In this document: one piece after another, positions 43,745 to 55,082 of the stretch
Layout: each line of letters opens with the position of its first letter
Numbering within the stretch: the stretch's first letter is position 1
NCBI GenBank assembly: GCA_029202445.1
Contig: CP119321.1
Location: forward strand, 2,232,001-2,296,000
Length of the DNA: 64,000 nucleotides
Reading direction: 5' to 3'
Source: Candidatus Microbacterium phytovorans
GTDB taxonomy: Bacteria > Actinomycetota > Actinomycetes > Actinomycetales > Microbacteriaceae
The notes under the pieces: generated by a model
Databases searched by the model: none
Told to the model about the DNA's origin: nothing
Seen by the model: the letters and a program-made list of their open reading frames with translations, nothing else
Translations under genes and position numbers: made by a program

Positions 43745-44965
43745 TCAGCGCAGCGACACCTCCACGAGGAGCGGATGATGATCGGAGCCGAGCGGGGTGA
43801 CGTACCTCCTGCTCGAAGACATCTCTCCCGCGTTCGCCCAGCTGCGCACGACGGCGCGCGACGGACGGACGACGACCTTGTCGACGTGAGCACCCCACAG
43901 CTGTCCGATGACGGGACGGGTGCTCCACTCCGGGTTCGCGGTGTTGTGGTGCTGCCGCGTGAGGGCGCGCGCCTGATCGAACGCATCCCGATAGCCGCGC
44001 CCCTCGAGCACCGCCATCGTGTCGTCGTCCGTGCGCGACTTGTGGGTGTTGAAGTCGCCGAGGAAGATCGCCGGCACCCGCGTCCAGTCGGCGACCGAGC
44101 GATGCGACGCCGCGAGCTTCTTCCGCAGCGACGTGACGAGCGAGGCGACTCGGCCCGCCTCGTACTCGCGCTGGGCGACCGCGGAACGCGATGTGCCGGT
44201 GACCAGGTGCACGTCGAGGACGAGGATGTAGGCGCCGGACCGGTGATGGAGCGCCGCCCATGCGACGCCCTTGCCCGACGTCGCGTACGTGCTCGAGAAC
44301 CGGACGCTGCCGCTCGTGGGCTTGGAGGCTGTCGCGGGCACGGCCCCGAACTCCCCCCGACGGACGAGGATGTCGTTCTGGCCGTCGACCACGTGGCGAT
44401 ATCCGGTCGGCGCGGTCGTGTACTTCGATGCCTCTTGGAGCGCCACGATGTCGGGCGCGAGCTCGCGGATGCGGGAGGTGATCACTTTCGCGCGCGTGGA
44501 GAACGACCCACACGCGTTCGAGCAGACGTTCCAGGTGAGCAGGCGGTACACGGGTGTGTCTGCGCGCAGGGCCACCTCGTCGGCGATGGTCCCGTGTCCG
44601 ATGCGCAGCGAACGTAGCCCCGGACCGGCACTGTTCACCGCGCGGACCTGGATGTAGTAGTCGCGGCCGGGATCGAGTCGCCCCACCGTCGCCTTCGATG
44701 CGGTGACGGTGGCCGACGGTGTCGTCTTCGTGGGGAGCTTGTCGAACGAGGGTGAGGCGAACACCTCGTAGCGGTCGGCTCCCGGCACGTCGGTCCAGTC
44801 GACCGTGAGAGTGGCCCCCGAGGCGGTGAGCGATGCGCCCACGACGTTGACGAGGCCGACGCGGTCAGGGCGTGCGGCGGCGGTGGCGGTGGCGACGGGC
44901 GTCGCGGCGAGCAGGGCGACGGTAGCCAGCACGGCGACGGCCCCCCGGGGGGAGAGGAGGCGCAT
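43745..44965 (-). CDS. Secreted fibronectin III + endonuclease/exonuclease/phosphatase protein, 406 aa
   Basis: Signal peptide (RGAVAVLATVALLAATPVATATA, cleavage near residue 30), an Fn3 domain (~35-125, TLTVDWTDVPGADRYEVFAS), then an EEP-fold catalytic domain: LLTWNVCSNACG, IVALQEASK, LDVHLVTG, FLGDFNTHKS and GSDHHPLLVEV. The fold includes DNases, sphingomyelinases and inositol phosphatases; the target is not clear. TAGCAT (complement of 44972-44977) lies 6 bases before the ATG. Divergent from the next gene. Confidence 0.86.
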   Translation of the reverse strand: MRLLSPRGAVAVLATVALLAATPVATATAAARPDRVGLVNVVGASLTASGATLTVDWTDVPGADRYEVFASPSFDKLPTKTTPSATVTASKATVGRLDPGRDYYIQVRAVNSAGPGLRSLRIGHGTIADEVALRADTPVYRLLTWNVCSNACGSFSTRAKVITSRIRELAPDIVALQEASKYTTAPTGYRHVVDGQNDILVRRGEFGAVPATASKPTSGSVRFSSTYATSGKGVAWAALHHRSGAYILVLDVHLVTGTSRSAVAQREYEAGRVASLVTSLRKKLAASHRSVADWTRVPAIFLGDFNTHKSRTDDDTMAVLEGRGYRDAFDQARALTRQHHNTANPEWSTRPVIGQLWGAHVDKVVVRPSRAVVRSWANAGEMSSSRRYVTPLGSDHHPLLVEVSLR

Positions 44966-44995
44966 AGCGGGATGCTAGCAACCTACGCTGGTGGA

Positions 44996-45601
44996 ATGGT
45001 ACGACTGTCTGCCGAAGCCGACCGCTCCCGCTGGGTGCCGGTCACGGGCTCGTTCGGTCTGCGCGGCCGTCGCGCCCGCAAACGCGCGATCCGCATGCTG
45101 CTCACGCAGGCGAACGCGACGATGGGCGGGGCGGCGCGCCCCGGCAGCGGAATGGCCGCCTGGGCGATGAGTCAGGCCGCCCCCGCGCTCATGCGGAAGG
45201 CCGCGGGCAGGGTGCTCGTGTGGGTCTGGAAGGACGACCCCGAACTCCTCGTCGTCATGGCCCAGGTGCAGCAGGCGACACCCCAGCTGCGCGCGGCGCG
45301 GGCCATGATGCCGATCGAGTACGACGACACCGAGACGTTCCGAGGCACCTACCTCGGGGCGGGCGAGAAGCTCGTGCTGCCCCTCCCGCCGTCGCGGCCC
45401 GACGGGTCGACCGCTCCCCCGTTCGCCACGTACACGTGGGACACCGGCGCGCAGTTCGTCACGGTCACCGCGGTCTGCTCCGACCGGGAGCGCTTCGGCA
45501 CGGTTCTCGGCGCCGTCGACGACCTCGCCCGTTCGCTGCGCATCATCGACGATCTGACGGTCGGCGAGACCCCCGGCATCCTGCGCCTCGACCCGAGCTG
45601 A
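44996..45601 (+). CDS. Conserved hypothetical protein, 201 aa
   Basis: Soluble-looking protein with no signal or helix long enough to span a membrane. A basic N-terminus (FGLRGRRARKRAIRMLLTQA) is followed by a mixed alpha/beta region (VTVTAVCSDRERFGTVLGAVDDLARSLRIID). I recognise no motif. TACGCT (44984-44989) is 6 bases before ATG 44996. Converges on the FUSC-like gene with 3 bases between stops. Confidence 0.65.
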   Translation: MVRLSAEADRSRWVPVTGSFGLRGRRARKRAIRMLLTQANATMGGAARPGSGMAAWAMSQAAPALMRKAAGRVLVWVWKDDPELLVVMAQVQQATPQLRAARAMMPIEYDDTETFRGTYLGAGEKLVLPLPPSRPDGSTAPPFATYTWDTGAQFVTVTAVCSDRERFGTVLGAVDDLARSLRIIDDLTVGETPGILRLDPS

Positions 45602-45604
45602 CCG

Positions 45605-46606
45605 TCAGCTCGCCCGGCGGTCTCCCGGGCGCCGCGCTCGCGCCCACCGCAGCGCAACGGGGAGCAGGATGCCGATGACGACCGCGACCCCGATGCCGAC
45701 GCCCGTCTCCCCCACACGCTCGATGAAGCGCCCGCCGGGACTCTCCCCCGGCGCTACGAGGATCAGGCTCAGCACGATGTACGTCGTGAAGGCAGGAGCG
45801 ACGTACCAACGGCTTCCGACGGTCGCCGCGAGTGCCCCGAGAGCGAGCGCGGCAACCGCCACCCCCACGACAGGACCCGCGTCGCACCACGCGAGGAGCG
45901 CCGCCGCGAGCGCACCCGCCGCCACGCTCGCGACGCGTCCGATCACGCGCAGGATCATGAGCTCCGCATCGGGCCGCAGGACGAACAGCGCCGCAGCGGT
46001 CACCCATCCGACGTGCTCGAGCTCCAACCCGAACCCGATCGCGGCAGCCATCGCACCGGTGAGCCCGAGGAGAAGGGGGTACCCGGCGGGTGGTTGGTGA
46101 GCGGCCGCCGCGGAGCCCGCTGGACCGGGTGGCGCGGGTGCCCGCTCCACCCACGGGAGCGAGACCACCCAGGCGTAGAGCGATCCGACGATCATGAGCA
46201 CCGCAGCGGCGACCGCGGTGTCGAAGTCGTCGAAGCTCAAGCCGATACCGATGAGGGGCAGACAGAGGGTCATCGCCGCGCGGCCGGCCACGGCATCTCT
46301 CGCCCACCACCCGAACGCGATGCCGCCCACGAAGAGGGCGATGACAGCGATGACCGGGTGTGGAGCGAGCAGCGAACCGAGGAGGAAGCACGCGGCGCTG
46401 ACGACACCGAGAAGGGCGAGGACGATACGTGCGCGCTTGCGCCGGGGCAAGGGGAAAGCGGCGACCGGAAGCACGCCGACCGCGAGCGCCAGGCCGAGGA
46501 GGGGGTCCAACACGCCCGCGACGGTCGCCGGCAACGCGTACACGAGACCCCGCACGAATGCCGATCCGTGCCAGGCCAGACCATGGGTGGGGCGGTCGCC
46601 CGTCAT
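45605..46606 (-). CDS. FUSC-like / aromatic-acid-exporter-type membrane protein, 333 aa
   Basis: About ten hydrophobic segments in two halves joined by a Pro/Ala-rich loop (~170-190, ERAPAPPGPAGSAAAA). The C-terminal half (FVLRPDAELMILRVIGRVASVAAGALAAALLAW) resembles the FUSC/YccS core, in which RP and the R-x-x-x-T/A-G-x-x-x-G pattern recur. Likely exports small organic acids; this is a weak family match. TAGCGT (complement of 46614-46619) is 7 bases before the ATG. Divergent from the channel gene. Confidence 0.65.
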   Translation of the reverse strand: MTGDRPTHGLAWHGSAFVRGLVYALPATVAGVLDPLLGLALAVGVLPVAAFPLPRRKRARIVLALLGVVSAACFLLGSLLAPHPVIAVIALFVGGIAFGWWARDAVAGRAAMTLCLPLIGIGLSFDDFDTAVAAAVLMIVGSLYAWVVSLPWVERAPAPPGPAGSAAAAHQPPAGYPLLLGLTGAMAAAIGFGLELEHVGWVTAAALFVLRPDAELMILRVIGRVASVAAGALAAALLAWCDAGPVVGVAVAALALGALAATVGSRWYVAPAFTTYIVLSLILVAPGESPGGRFIERVGETGVGIGVAVVIGILLPVALRWARARRPGDRRAS

Positions 46607-46652
46607 GTCGCTCACGCTATCGACCGGGGCCGGCCGGTGCCAGGATGAGCGC

Positions 46653-47378
46653 ATGACGACCCGCATGCCCTCGCATGGCCGGATCTCGTCGCGTGCGCTC
46701 ACGTGGGAGGATCGCACCGCGTGGCCGATGTTCCTCCTGTCGCTCGCGTTCTTCGCGGCGTGGGTGTGGCTCCTGGCCGATCCGGAGCTCGACCGGGGTT
46801 ACCGGGGAGCGCTGACGGCCTTCGTCTCGGTGACATGGGCGGTCTTCATCGCCGACTTCGCCCTCCGGCTCGTCCTCAGCGGCGCACCCCGCACCTTCCT
46901 GCGTACCAGATGGTTCGAGGCGGTCTCGCTGCTCATCGCCTACCTGCGGCCGTTCGTGATCATCGCGTACATCTGGCGCGTCCCGTGGTTCCGTGCGACG
47001 GCAGCGCGCCAGCGTGCGCGCCTGCTCCTCATGGTGTCGATGTTCACGTTCCTGTTCGTCTTCACGGGGTCGACGCTGGTCTGGCTCGCGGAGCGTCACG
47101 ACCCGCACGCGACCATCCTCGACCTGGGTGATGCGATCTGGTGGGGGTTCACCACGATCTCCACGGTCGGATACGGCGACTTCGCTCCCGTCACGTTCGC
47201 CGGACGGACGATCGCCGTCGGCCTCATGATGGGCGGGCTGGTCGTGCTCGGCGTCACGAGCGCGACGGTGATCTCCGCCCTGAACGACCAGATCCGCCAT
47301 ACCGCCACGTTGCGCGCCCACGAGCGAGATGACGACGACGCCCCTCGCGATCCGAACGACTCGCGGATGCCAGGATGA
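46653..47378 (+). CDS. Voltage-gated-type potassium channel, 241 aa
   Basis: K+-selective channel subunit with the filter TISTVGYGDF (about residues 168-177), preceded by a pore helix (LGDAIWWGFT) and flanked by two pore-lining helices. Upstream are four further hydrophobic segments of a small voltage-sensor-like unit (FIADFALRLVLSG, RTRWFEAVSLLIAYLRPFVII), with Arg residues. No C-terminal RCK domain. The bases before the start (TGCCAGGATGAGCGC) are identical to those before the next gene. Confidence 0.88.
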   Translation: MTTRMPSHGRISSRALTWEDRTAWPMFLLSLAFFAAWVWLLADPELDRGYRGALTAFVSVTWAVFIADFALRLVLSGAPRTFLRTRWFEAVSLLIAYLRPFVIIAYIWRVPWFRATAARQRARLLLMVSMFTFLFVFTGSTLVWLAERHDPHATILDLGDAIWWGFTTISTVGYGDFAPVTFAGRTIAVGLMMGGLVVLGVTSATVISALNDQIRHTATLRAHERDDDDAPRDPNDSRMPG

Positions 47379-47382
47379 GCGC

Positions 47383-48732
47383 ATGACCGTGGACTCCTGG
47401 GATCTTCTGCCGTCTCGCGCGGCTCGGCTCGCGGCCGGCCGCGCCGCGCGGCGGACCGCTCCGCTGGACCGTCTCGCCGATCTGACGACGACGGACCGGG
47501 ATCCCCTTGGCATCCTCACCGCTCAGAACGCGACGCGCGTGCCGGAGCTGCTGGCGCTGCGCCGGGAGCGCATGGCGGCGAGCCCGTTCGCGTTCTACCG
47601 GGGCACGGCCGCCCTCATGGCCGCCGACCTCGCCCGCGACAGCGGCAGCGGCATCCCCGTCGCCTCGTGCGGAGACGCTCATGTCGCGAACTTCGGCCTC
47701 TACGCCTCGCCGCAGCGCACGCTCGTGTTCGACCTCAACGACTTCGACGAGTCCGCCTGGGCGCCCTGGGAGTGGGACCTCAAGCGGCTGGTCACGAGCA
47801 TCGTCATCGCCGGGCAGGCGACCAGTAGGGACGAGAAGGTCGTGACGGATGCCGTCATCGCCACCGTCCGCGCCTACGCCCACGCGATCGATGCCTACAC
47901 GCGCCGCAGCGCGCTCTCGCGCTACTACGAGCACTTCGACGTCTCCGGCGCGCGGGCCCTTCGCGACAAGGCCGGGCGGCGTGTCGTGCGCGATGCGGTG
48001 CGTCACGCGGAGCGGCGCACGGGCGAGCGCGCGGCCCGCAAGCTCACCGAGCCGGATGCCGACGGACGGCTGCGGTTCATCGAGGTGCCACCGGCCATGA
48101 CCCACCTCGACGCGGCGACGGCGGCGCTCGTCGAAGGGGCGATCGCCGGCTACCTGGAGACCGCGCGGGACGACATCCGCCTGCTGCTCCAGCACTACCG
48201 GGTGTCGGACACCGTGCGCCGGGCGGTGGGCGTCGGGAGCGTGGGCACGCGCTGCTACGTCACGCTCCTGCAGGACGGCGACGGCCACGCGCTCCTGCTG
48301 CAGACGAAGGAGGCGGGGAGGAGCGTGCTCGTCGAGTACGGCGGCTGCATCCAGCCCCCCGACCTGACCGCCCTGCGTCGGACCCACGGCGAGGGAGCGC
48401 GGGTCGTGGGGATGCAGCGCATCCTGCAGGGCGTGTCCGACCCGTTCCTCGGGTACCTGCGGGGGACGACGGGTGACTACTACGTCCGCCAGTTCCGCGA
48501 CATGAAGGGCGGGATCGACATCGAGACGCTCGATGACCGCCCGTTCGCGCTCTACGCGCAGGCGTGCGCGACCACGCTCGCCCGCGCGCACAGCCAGTCG
48601 CCGAACGCGACACTCGTCGCCGGTTACATCGGCGGTGGACGGCGGGCCGGAGCCGCGCTCCTGGAGTGGGCGTTTGCCTACGCGGCCGTCTCCCGGGCGG
48701 ATTACGACGCGTTCCTGGCCGCGCAGCCGTAG
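47383..48732 (+). CDS. DUF2252 family protein, 449 aa
   Basis: Matches the DUF2252 family by its ordered motifs: RMAASPFAFYRGTAALMAADLA, CGDAHVANFGLYASPQRTLVFDLNDFDE, WEWDLKRLVTSIVIAGQ, GVGSVGTRCYVTLL and YYVRQFRDMKG. The GDxHxxNFG and DxND(F)D motifs recall the catalytic and metal-binding loops of APH/kinase-like folds, so phosphotransfer is possible, but the activity is not established. It is 4 bases after the K+ channel stop, with its own CAGGAT box inside the channel 3' end. Confidence 0.85.
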   Translation: MTVDSWDLLPSRAARLAAGRAARRTAPLDRLADLTTTDRDPLGILTAQNATRVPELLALRRERMAASPFAFYRGTAALMAADLARDSGSGIPVASCGDAHVANFGLYASPQRTLVFDLNDFDESAWAPWEWDLKRLVTSIVIAGQATSRDEKVVTDAVIATVRAYAHAIDAYTRRSALSRYYEHFDVSGARALRDKAGRRVVRDAVRHAERRTGERAARKLTEPDADGRLRFIEVPPAMTHLDAATAALVEGAIAGYLETARDDIRLLLQHYRVSDTVRRAVGVGSVGTRCYVTLLQDGDGHALLLQTKEAGRSVLVEYGGCIQPPDLTALRRTHGEGARVVGMQRILQGVSDPFLGYLRGTTGDYYVRQFRDMKGGIDIETLDDRPFALYAQACATTLARAHSQSPNATLVAGYIGGGRRAGAALLEWAFAYAAVSRADYDAFLAAQP

Positions 48733-48781
48733 CGGATCCTGCGCGGGCCGCTCGGCGCGCTCGCCGACTCGGTGGCGCCGG

Positions 48782-49219
48782 TCAGTCGAGCTCGGCCTCG
48801 GGCGGTCGCCACACGACGACCTCCGTCGCGCGACGCACGCGCGTGCCGTGGCGCAGGGTCACGACCGACCCGGTGGCACCTGCGGCGAAGACGCGCGCGC
48901 CGCGGCGCTGGTCGACTTCGTCGCGCACCCGCTGCTCCAACTCGCCCACCTGTCGGCGGAGCGAGCGGACGGTGTTCTCCAGTTCGATGATCCTCGAGAT
49001 GGCGGGCAGGCTGATTCCCTCCGCCGACAGCGCCGCCACCTCGCGCAGCTGCTTGACGTGACGCAGCGAGTAGCGCCGCGATCCGCCCTGTGTGCGACCG
49101 GGGACGACGAGGCCGAGCCGGTCGTACTGCCGGAGCGTCTGCGGGTGCATGCCCGCGAGCTCCGCCGCGACCGCGATCGCGAAGATCGGGGTCTCCTCGT
49201 CGACCTCGGGCTCGGTCAT
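48782..49219 (-). CDS. hspR: HspR, MerR-family heat-shock repressor, 145 aa
   Basis: MerR-type helix-turn-helix (FAIAVAAELAGMHPQTLRQYDRLGLVVP, GGSRRYSLRHVKQLREV) followed by a coiled coil (LENTVRSLRRQVGELEQRVRDEV). Represses heat-shock genes by binding HAIR sites, working with DnaK as co-repressor in related actinobacteria. Overlaps the dnaJ stop (ATGA) as the last gene of the dnaK operon, giving a feedback loop. Confidence 0.93.
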   Translation of the reverse strand: MTEPEVDEETPIFAIAVAAELAGMHPQTLRQYDRLGLVVPGRTQGGSRRYSLRHVKQLREVAALSAEGISLPAISRIIELENTVRSLRRQVGELEQRVRDEVDQRRGARVFAAGATGSVVTLRHGTRVRRATEVVVWRPPEAELD

Positions 49220-50208
49220 TCGCGCGCCTTGCTCATCAGGTCGGCGCGAGGATTCTCCTTCGGCTCCAGTTCATGGAACCGCTCGAGGGCTTCGCGCGCG
49301 CGGTCGTCGAGGTGAGCGGGCACGGCCACCTGGACCTCGGCGAGCAGGTCGCCGGTGCCCTTGGCGGATGCCACGCCGCGTCCCTTGACGCGCAGCACGC
49401 GCCCCGACGGCGTCCCGGGGGCGACCCGCAGCTTCACGGGGTCGGACCCCAGCGTCGGCACCTCGATCGTCGCACCGAGGGCCGCCTCCGTGAACGTGAC
49501 GGGAACCGTGACGCGCAGGTTGAGGCCATCGCGGGTGAAGACCGGGTGGGGCCGGACGGTGACCGCCACGACGATGTCGCCGGGCTCTCCGCCGTCGGGC
49601 GACGGACGTCCCCGGCCGCGCAGGCGCACCTTCTGGCCGTCGGACACGCCGGCGGGGATCTTCACCTTGAACGGCTTGCCGTCTTCGCCCTGCAGCGTGA
49701 TCGTCTCGCCGCGGACGGCGGTCTGGAAGTCGAGGGTCGTGCGTGCGGTCACGTCGGCTCCGCGCTGCGGACCGCCGAAACCGCGGAATCCGCCGGTGGG
49801 CTGCCCGAAGCGCCCACTGCCGAACCGACCGCCCGCCTGCTCGCCGAACATCGCGAACAGGTCGTCGAAGTCGGCCTGCTGCCCGCGCGTGGCGCCGCCG
49901 CCGCCGAAGCGGCTGAAGACGTCTTCGAACCCGCCGCCGGCCGAACCCGGCGCCTGGAAGCGGGCACTGCCCGATCCCATCGCGCGGATCTGGTCGTACT
50001 CCTGACGCTGGTCCTTGTCGCTCAGCACGGCGTAGGCCTCGCTGATCTCCTTGAACTTCGCCTCGGCGGCCGCATCTCCCTGCGTGGAGTCGGGGTGGTA
50101 CTGGCGCGCCAGCTTCCGGTACGTCTTCTTCAGATCGGCATCCGATACGTCTTTGGCGACACCGAGGACCTTGTAGAAGTCCCGGTCGAACCAGTCCTGA
50201 CTGGCCAT
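49216..50208 (-). CDS. dnaJ: DnaJ co-chaperone without zinc-finger (type B), 330 aa
   Basis: J-domain at residues 8-75 with the HPD tripeptide at 38-40, a Gly/Phe-rich region (AGGGFEDVFSRFGGGG, GGRFGSGRFGQPTGGFRGFGG), then the two beta-barrel substrate domains (TTLDFQTAVRGETITLQ, PVTFTEAALGATIEVPTL). No CxxCxGxG repeats, so it is the CbpA/DnaJ1 type found in dnaK operons of actinobacteria. Stimulates DnaK ATPase and delivers clients. Confidence 0.94.
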   Translation of the reverse strand: MASQDWFDRDFYKVLGVAKDVSDADLKKTYRKLARQYHPDSTQGDAAAEAKFKEISEAYAVLSDKDQRQEYDQIRAMGSGSARFQAPGSAGGGFEDVFSRFGGGGATRGQQADFDDLFAMFGEQAGGRFGSGRFGQPTGGFRGFGGPQRGADVTARTTLDFQTAVRGETITLQGEDGKPFKVKIPAGVSDGQKVRLRGRGRPSPDGGEPGDIVVAVTVRPHPVFTRDGLNLRVTVPVTFTEAALGATIEVPTLGSDPVKLRVAPGTPSGRVLRVKGRGVASAKGTGDLLAEVQVAVPAHLDDRAREALERFHELEPKENPRADLMSKARE

Positions 50209-50223
50209 GTCCCTCCCCTCGAC

Positions 50224-50868
50224 TTACTCGGCCGGAACCGCGACGACGACCTTGGCCGGCCGCAGCTCGATGGCGCCCAGGCGGTAGCCCACCTCGACGA
50301 CCTCGAGGATGACCGGCGACTCGGTGCCCGGCGTCGGCGCCTGGAAGATCGCCTCGTGCTGCTGCGGGTCGAAAGCATCGCCCGCCGCGCCGTAGGTCTC
50401 CACACCCAGACGCGCCACGACACCGCGGAGCTTCTCGGCGATCGCCGTGAGCGCGGAGCCCTCGGTCAGATCGCCGTGCTTCTCGGCGCGGTCGAGGTCG
50501 TCGAGCACGGGCAGCAGGCCCTTCGCGACGGCGCCCTTGGCCCGCGCTATCTCGACCTCTCGCTGCTCCTCGGTGCGGCGGCGGTAGTTGGCATACTCCG
50601 CCTGCAGGCGCTTGAGGTCGAGGAGCAGGTCGTGCTCCTCGGCGGGGGCGTCGGCCACCGCCGCCTCGTCGCTCTGGGCGGCGCCGAGGATGTCTTCGAT
50701 CGTCAGCTCGTCGGCATCCGTGTCGTCCTGCGAGCTCGTCTCCTGCGACCCTGTCCCCTGCGAGTGGGGGCCGGCCGCCTCGGACTGCTGTGCAGCCGAG
50801 GCCTCCGACCCCTCATCGCCGAGGACCTCGTCGCCGTTGTCCGGCTCTTCGAAGTCCTTGTTCGCCAT
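50224..50868 (-). CDS. grpE: GrpE nucleotide-exchange factor, 214 aa
   Basis: Releases ADP from DnaK. The acidic N-terminal ~65 residues are followed by the long coiled coil (EEHDLLLDLKRLQAEYANYRRRTEEQ) and the beta domain (PQQHEAIFQAPTPG, VGYRLGAIELRPAKVVVA). ATG 50868 is 2 bases after the dnaK stop, and the dnaK 3' end (GAAGAAG) may supply the ribosome-binding site. Confidence 0.94.
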   Translation of the reverse strand: MANKDFEEPDNGDEVLGDEGSEASAAQQSEAAGPHSQGTGSQETSSQDDTDADELTIEDILGAAQSDEAAVADAPAEEHDLLLDLKRLQAEYANYRRRTEEQREVEIARAKGAVAKGLLPVLDDLDRAEKHGDLTEGSALTAIAEKLRGVVARLGVETYGAAGDAFDPQQHEAIFQAPTPGTESPVILEVVEVGYRLGAIELRPAKVVVAVPAE

Positions 50869-50870
50869 GC

Positions 50871-52848
<1,978 letters not shown>

Positions 52849-52910
52849 ACCAACTTGACACGACTCATATCAAGTTTTCAGGGAGCGACCTCGCGGGCAG
52901 GATGGACCTC

Positions 52911-53492
52911 ATGCCGCTGCCCTGGACCTTCTCCCGTCTCGTCGGGCGCCGGGTCACTCTCGACCCGCTGCGCCCCGACGACCTCGAGCCGCTCTTCGCG
53001 ATGCAGTCCGATCCGGAAGTCTGCCGGTACCTGCTCTACGAACCGCGGTCGAGAGAGAAGGTCGAGGAGGTCCTCGCCCGCGACGCGGGCGCGATCCTGC
53101 TGGAGAAGCCGGGCGACTACCTGCAGCCCGTGATCCGCGACGAGCACGGTGCTTTCGCCGGCACTCTGTACCTCGAGCTCAAGAGCGTCGACGACCGCGC
53201 CGCCGAGATCGGCTGGATCCTGCTGCCGTCCGCGCAGGGCCACGGCTACGCCGCCGAGGCCGCGAGCCTCCTGCTCGACTTCTGCTTCGATCAGCTGGAG
53301 TTGCACCGCGTGTACGCCGAGCTCGATCCGCGCAACACGGCATCCGTCGCGCTGTGCCTCCGACTCGGCATGCGGCACGAGGGGCACTTCGTGGAGGACA
53401 TGTTCCTGAAGGGCGAATGGACCGACACGGGCCGCTACGCGATCCTCGATCGCGAATGGTCGCAGCGGCGGAGCGCGTCGCCGGTAGCCTGA
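52911..53492 (+). CDS. RimJ/RimL-type GNAT acetyltransferase, 193 aa
   Basis: Acetyl-CoA-dependent transferase. Typical wording: RLVGRRVTLDPLRPDDLEPLFAMQSDPEVCRYL, IGWILLPSAQGHGYAAEAASLLLDFCFDQLELHRVYAELDPRNTASVALCLRLGMRHEGHFVEDMFLKG, with the CoA loop QGHGYA. The family acetylates ribosomal proteins, antibiotics or small molecules; target unknown. Two ATGs are possible (52902, 52911); 52911 is preferred because CAGGAT at 52898-52903 lies 7 bases upstream. Confidence 0.87.
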   Translation: MPLPWTFSRLVGRRVTLDPLRPDDLEPLFAMQSDPEVCRYLLYEPRSREKVEEVLARDAGAILLEKPGDYLQPVIRDEHGAFAGTLYLELKSVDDRAAEIGWILLPSAQGHGYAAEAASLLLDFCFDQLELHRVYAELDPRNTASVALCLRLGMRHEGHFVEDMFLKGEWTDTGRYAILDREWSQRRSASPVA

Positions 53493-53579
53493 GCACACCC
53501 CCGCACCGGCGCGGGGGCGCGGCATCCGCTCGGCGGGTGCGGCACCGTCCGTTCACGGAAGAGTCCTAGCGTGACCCAC

Positions 53580-55067
53580 ATGTCGCCTCCCGACCAGCCC
53601 TCCCCCGACGCCGCGCACACCGATGCCGGCGGGGCGAACGCCGCGACACCGCCGACCGCCGCCAACGCCCGCGCGCTCGGCGCCATCGGCGCCTCGTTCC
53701 AGAACACGGCGGTCGACCGCGAGATCCCGCGCAAGCAGGTGATCTCGTGGGCGATGTGGGACTGGGCGATGCAGCCGTTCAACACCGTCATCCTCACCTT
53801 CGTCTGGGTCGCGCTGTACCTGACGTCCCGCCAATTCCTCGACCCGGCCGTGCGGGAGTCGGGGATGCTGGCCGACGGCAGCTACCTCAACTGCAACGAG
53901 ACAGCCAGCATGGGCAGCGCCTACTGCCAGGGCCTCACCGATCTCGCGGAGTGGTGGGGCTGGGCGAACTTCGCCGCCGGCATCCTGATCCTGCTCCTCG
54001 CGCCGGTGCTCGGCCAGCAGGCCGATGCCCGCGGAAGCAAGAAGAAGTGGATCATCGGCGCGACGCTCGCGATCGCCCTCGTGCAGTTCTCGCTGTTCTT
54101 CGTCGAGGCCGACCCGCGCTACTTCTGGTTCGGCGCCTTCGCGGTCGCCCTCGGCGCGGTCGTGGCCGAGATCGGCAACGTCAGCTACTACGCGATGCTC
54201 TCCGAGGTGTCGACGCCGAAGACCGTCGGGCGCATCTCGGGCCTCGGGTGGGGCCTCGGCTACATCGGCGGCGTCGTCGCGCTCATCGTCTGCATCCCGG
54301 TGCTGTTCGGCCTGGGGCAGGACAACCCGCTCGCCTACAAGCTCGTCGCCGTGGTGTGCGCCGTGTGGACCGTCGTGTTCGCCATCCCCTTCTTCCGCAA
54401 CGTACCCGAGTCGCCCGCGTACGGCGGGTCGGAGAAGGTCGGCTTCTTCCGCTCCTACGTCGTGCTCGGCAAGAACCTCAAGCGGCTGTTCACGACGAAC
54501 CGTCCGACGTTCTGGTTCCTCGTCGCGGCGGCCGTCTACCGCGACGGCCTCGCGGGCGTGTTCGCATTCGGCGCGGTGCTCGCGGCGCAGGGGTTCGGAT
54601 TCTCGTTCCTCGAGGTGATCGTCTTCGGGCTGGCCGCCAACCTCGTCGCGGGCATCTCGACGATCCTCGCCGGCCGCATCGACGATGCCATCGGCGCGCG
54701 CAAGCTCATCATCATCGCGCTGACGGGCCTCGTGGCGATGGCGTTCGTCGTCTTCGCGCTGAAGGAGTTCGGCACGATCGTGTTCTGGATCTGCGGCCTC
54801 CTGCTGTGCGCGTTCGTCGGCCCCGCCCAGGCGGCGAGCCGGAGCATGCTCACCCGTCTGACCCCGCCCAGCATGCAGGGCGAGATCTTCGGTCTCTACG
54901 CGACGACCGGACGGGTGGCGTCGTTCCTCTCGCCGCTGGCGTGGTCGCTGTTCCTGGCGTGGTTCGGCGGGATCGTCTACGGCGTGCTGGGCATCGGGCT
55001 CGTGCTGCTCATCGGGCTCGTCATGCTGCTGTTCGTCCGCCTGCCGGCGCACCGCGTAGACAGCTGA
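53580..55067 (+). CDS. UMF1-type MFS transporter (Atg22-like), 495 aa
   Basis: MFS protein of the UMF1 group. The N-terminal signature VISWAMWDWAMQPFNTVILTFVW matches this group, followed by 12 helices including GRISGLGWGLGYIGGVVALIV and GPAQAASRSMLTRLTPPSMQGEIFGLYATTGRVASFL. Related yeast Atg22 exports amino acids; bacterial substrates are not known. A ~50-residue Ala/Pro-rich head precedes the fold. GTG 53571 overlaps the -10 box TAGCGT (53567-53572), so ATG 53580, 7 bases later, is preferred. Confidence 0.87.
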   Translation: MSPPDQPSPDAAHTDAGGANAATPPTAANARALGAIGASFQNTAVDREIPRKQVISWAMWDWAMQPFNTVILTFVWVALYLTSRQFLDPAVRESGMLADGSYLNCNETASMGSAYCQGLTDLAEWWGWANFAAGILILLLAPVLGQQADARGSKKKWIIGATLAIALVQFSLFFVEADPRYFWFGAFAVALGAVVAEIGNVSYYAMLSEVSTPKTVGRISGLGWGLGYIGGVVALIVCIPVLFGLGQDNPLAYKLVAVVCAVWTVVFAIPFFRNVPESPAYGGSEKVGFFRSYVVLGKNLKRLFTTNRPTFWFLVAAAVYRDGLAGVFAFGAVLAAQGFGFSFLEVIVFGLAANLVAGISTILAGRIDDAIGARKLIIIALTGLVAMAFVVFALKEFGTIVFWICGLLLCAFVGPAQAASRSMLTRLTPPSMQGEIFGLYATTGRVASFLSPLAWSLFLAWFGGIVYGVLGIGLVLLIGLVMLLFVRLPAHRVDS

Positions 55068-55082
55068 GGTTCGCGCAGCGAT

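Noticed and set aside
52852..52876. Second HAIR-like site AACTTGA-N11-TCAAGTT upstream of dnaK
   Set aside because: The spacing is 11 rather than the usual 7 bases and the inner bases do not match; it may be an HspR side site but I do not call it.
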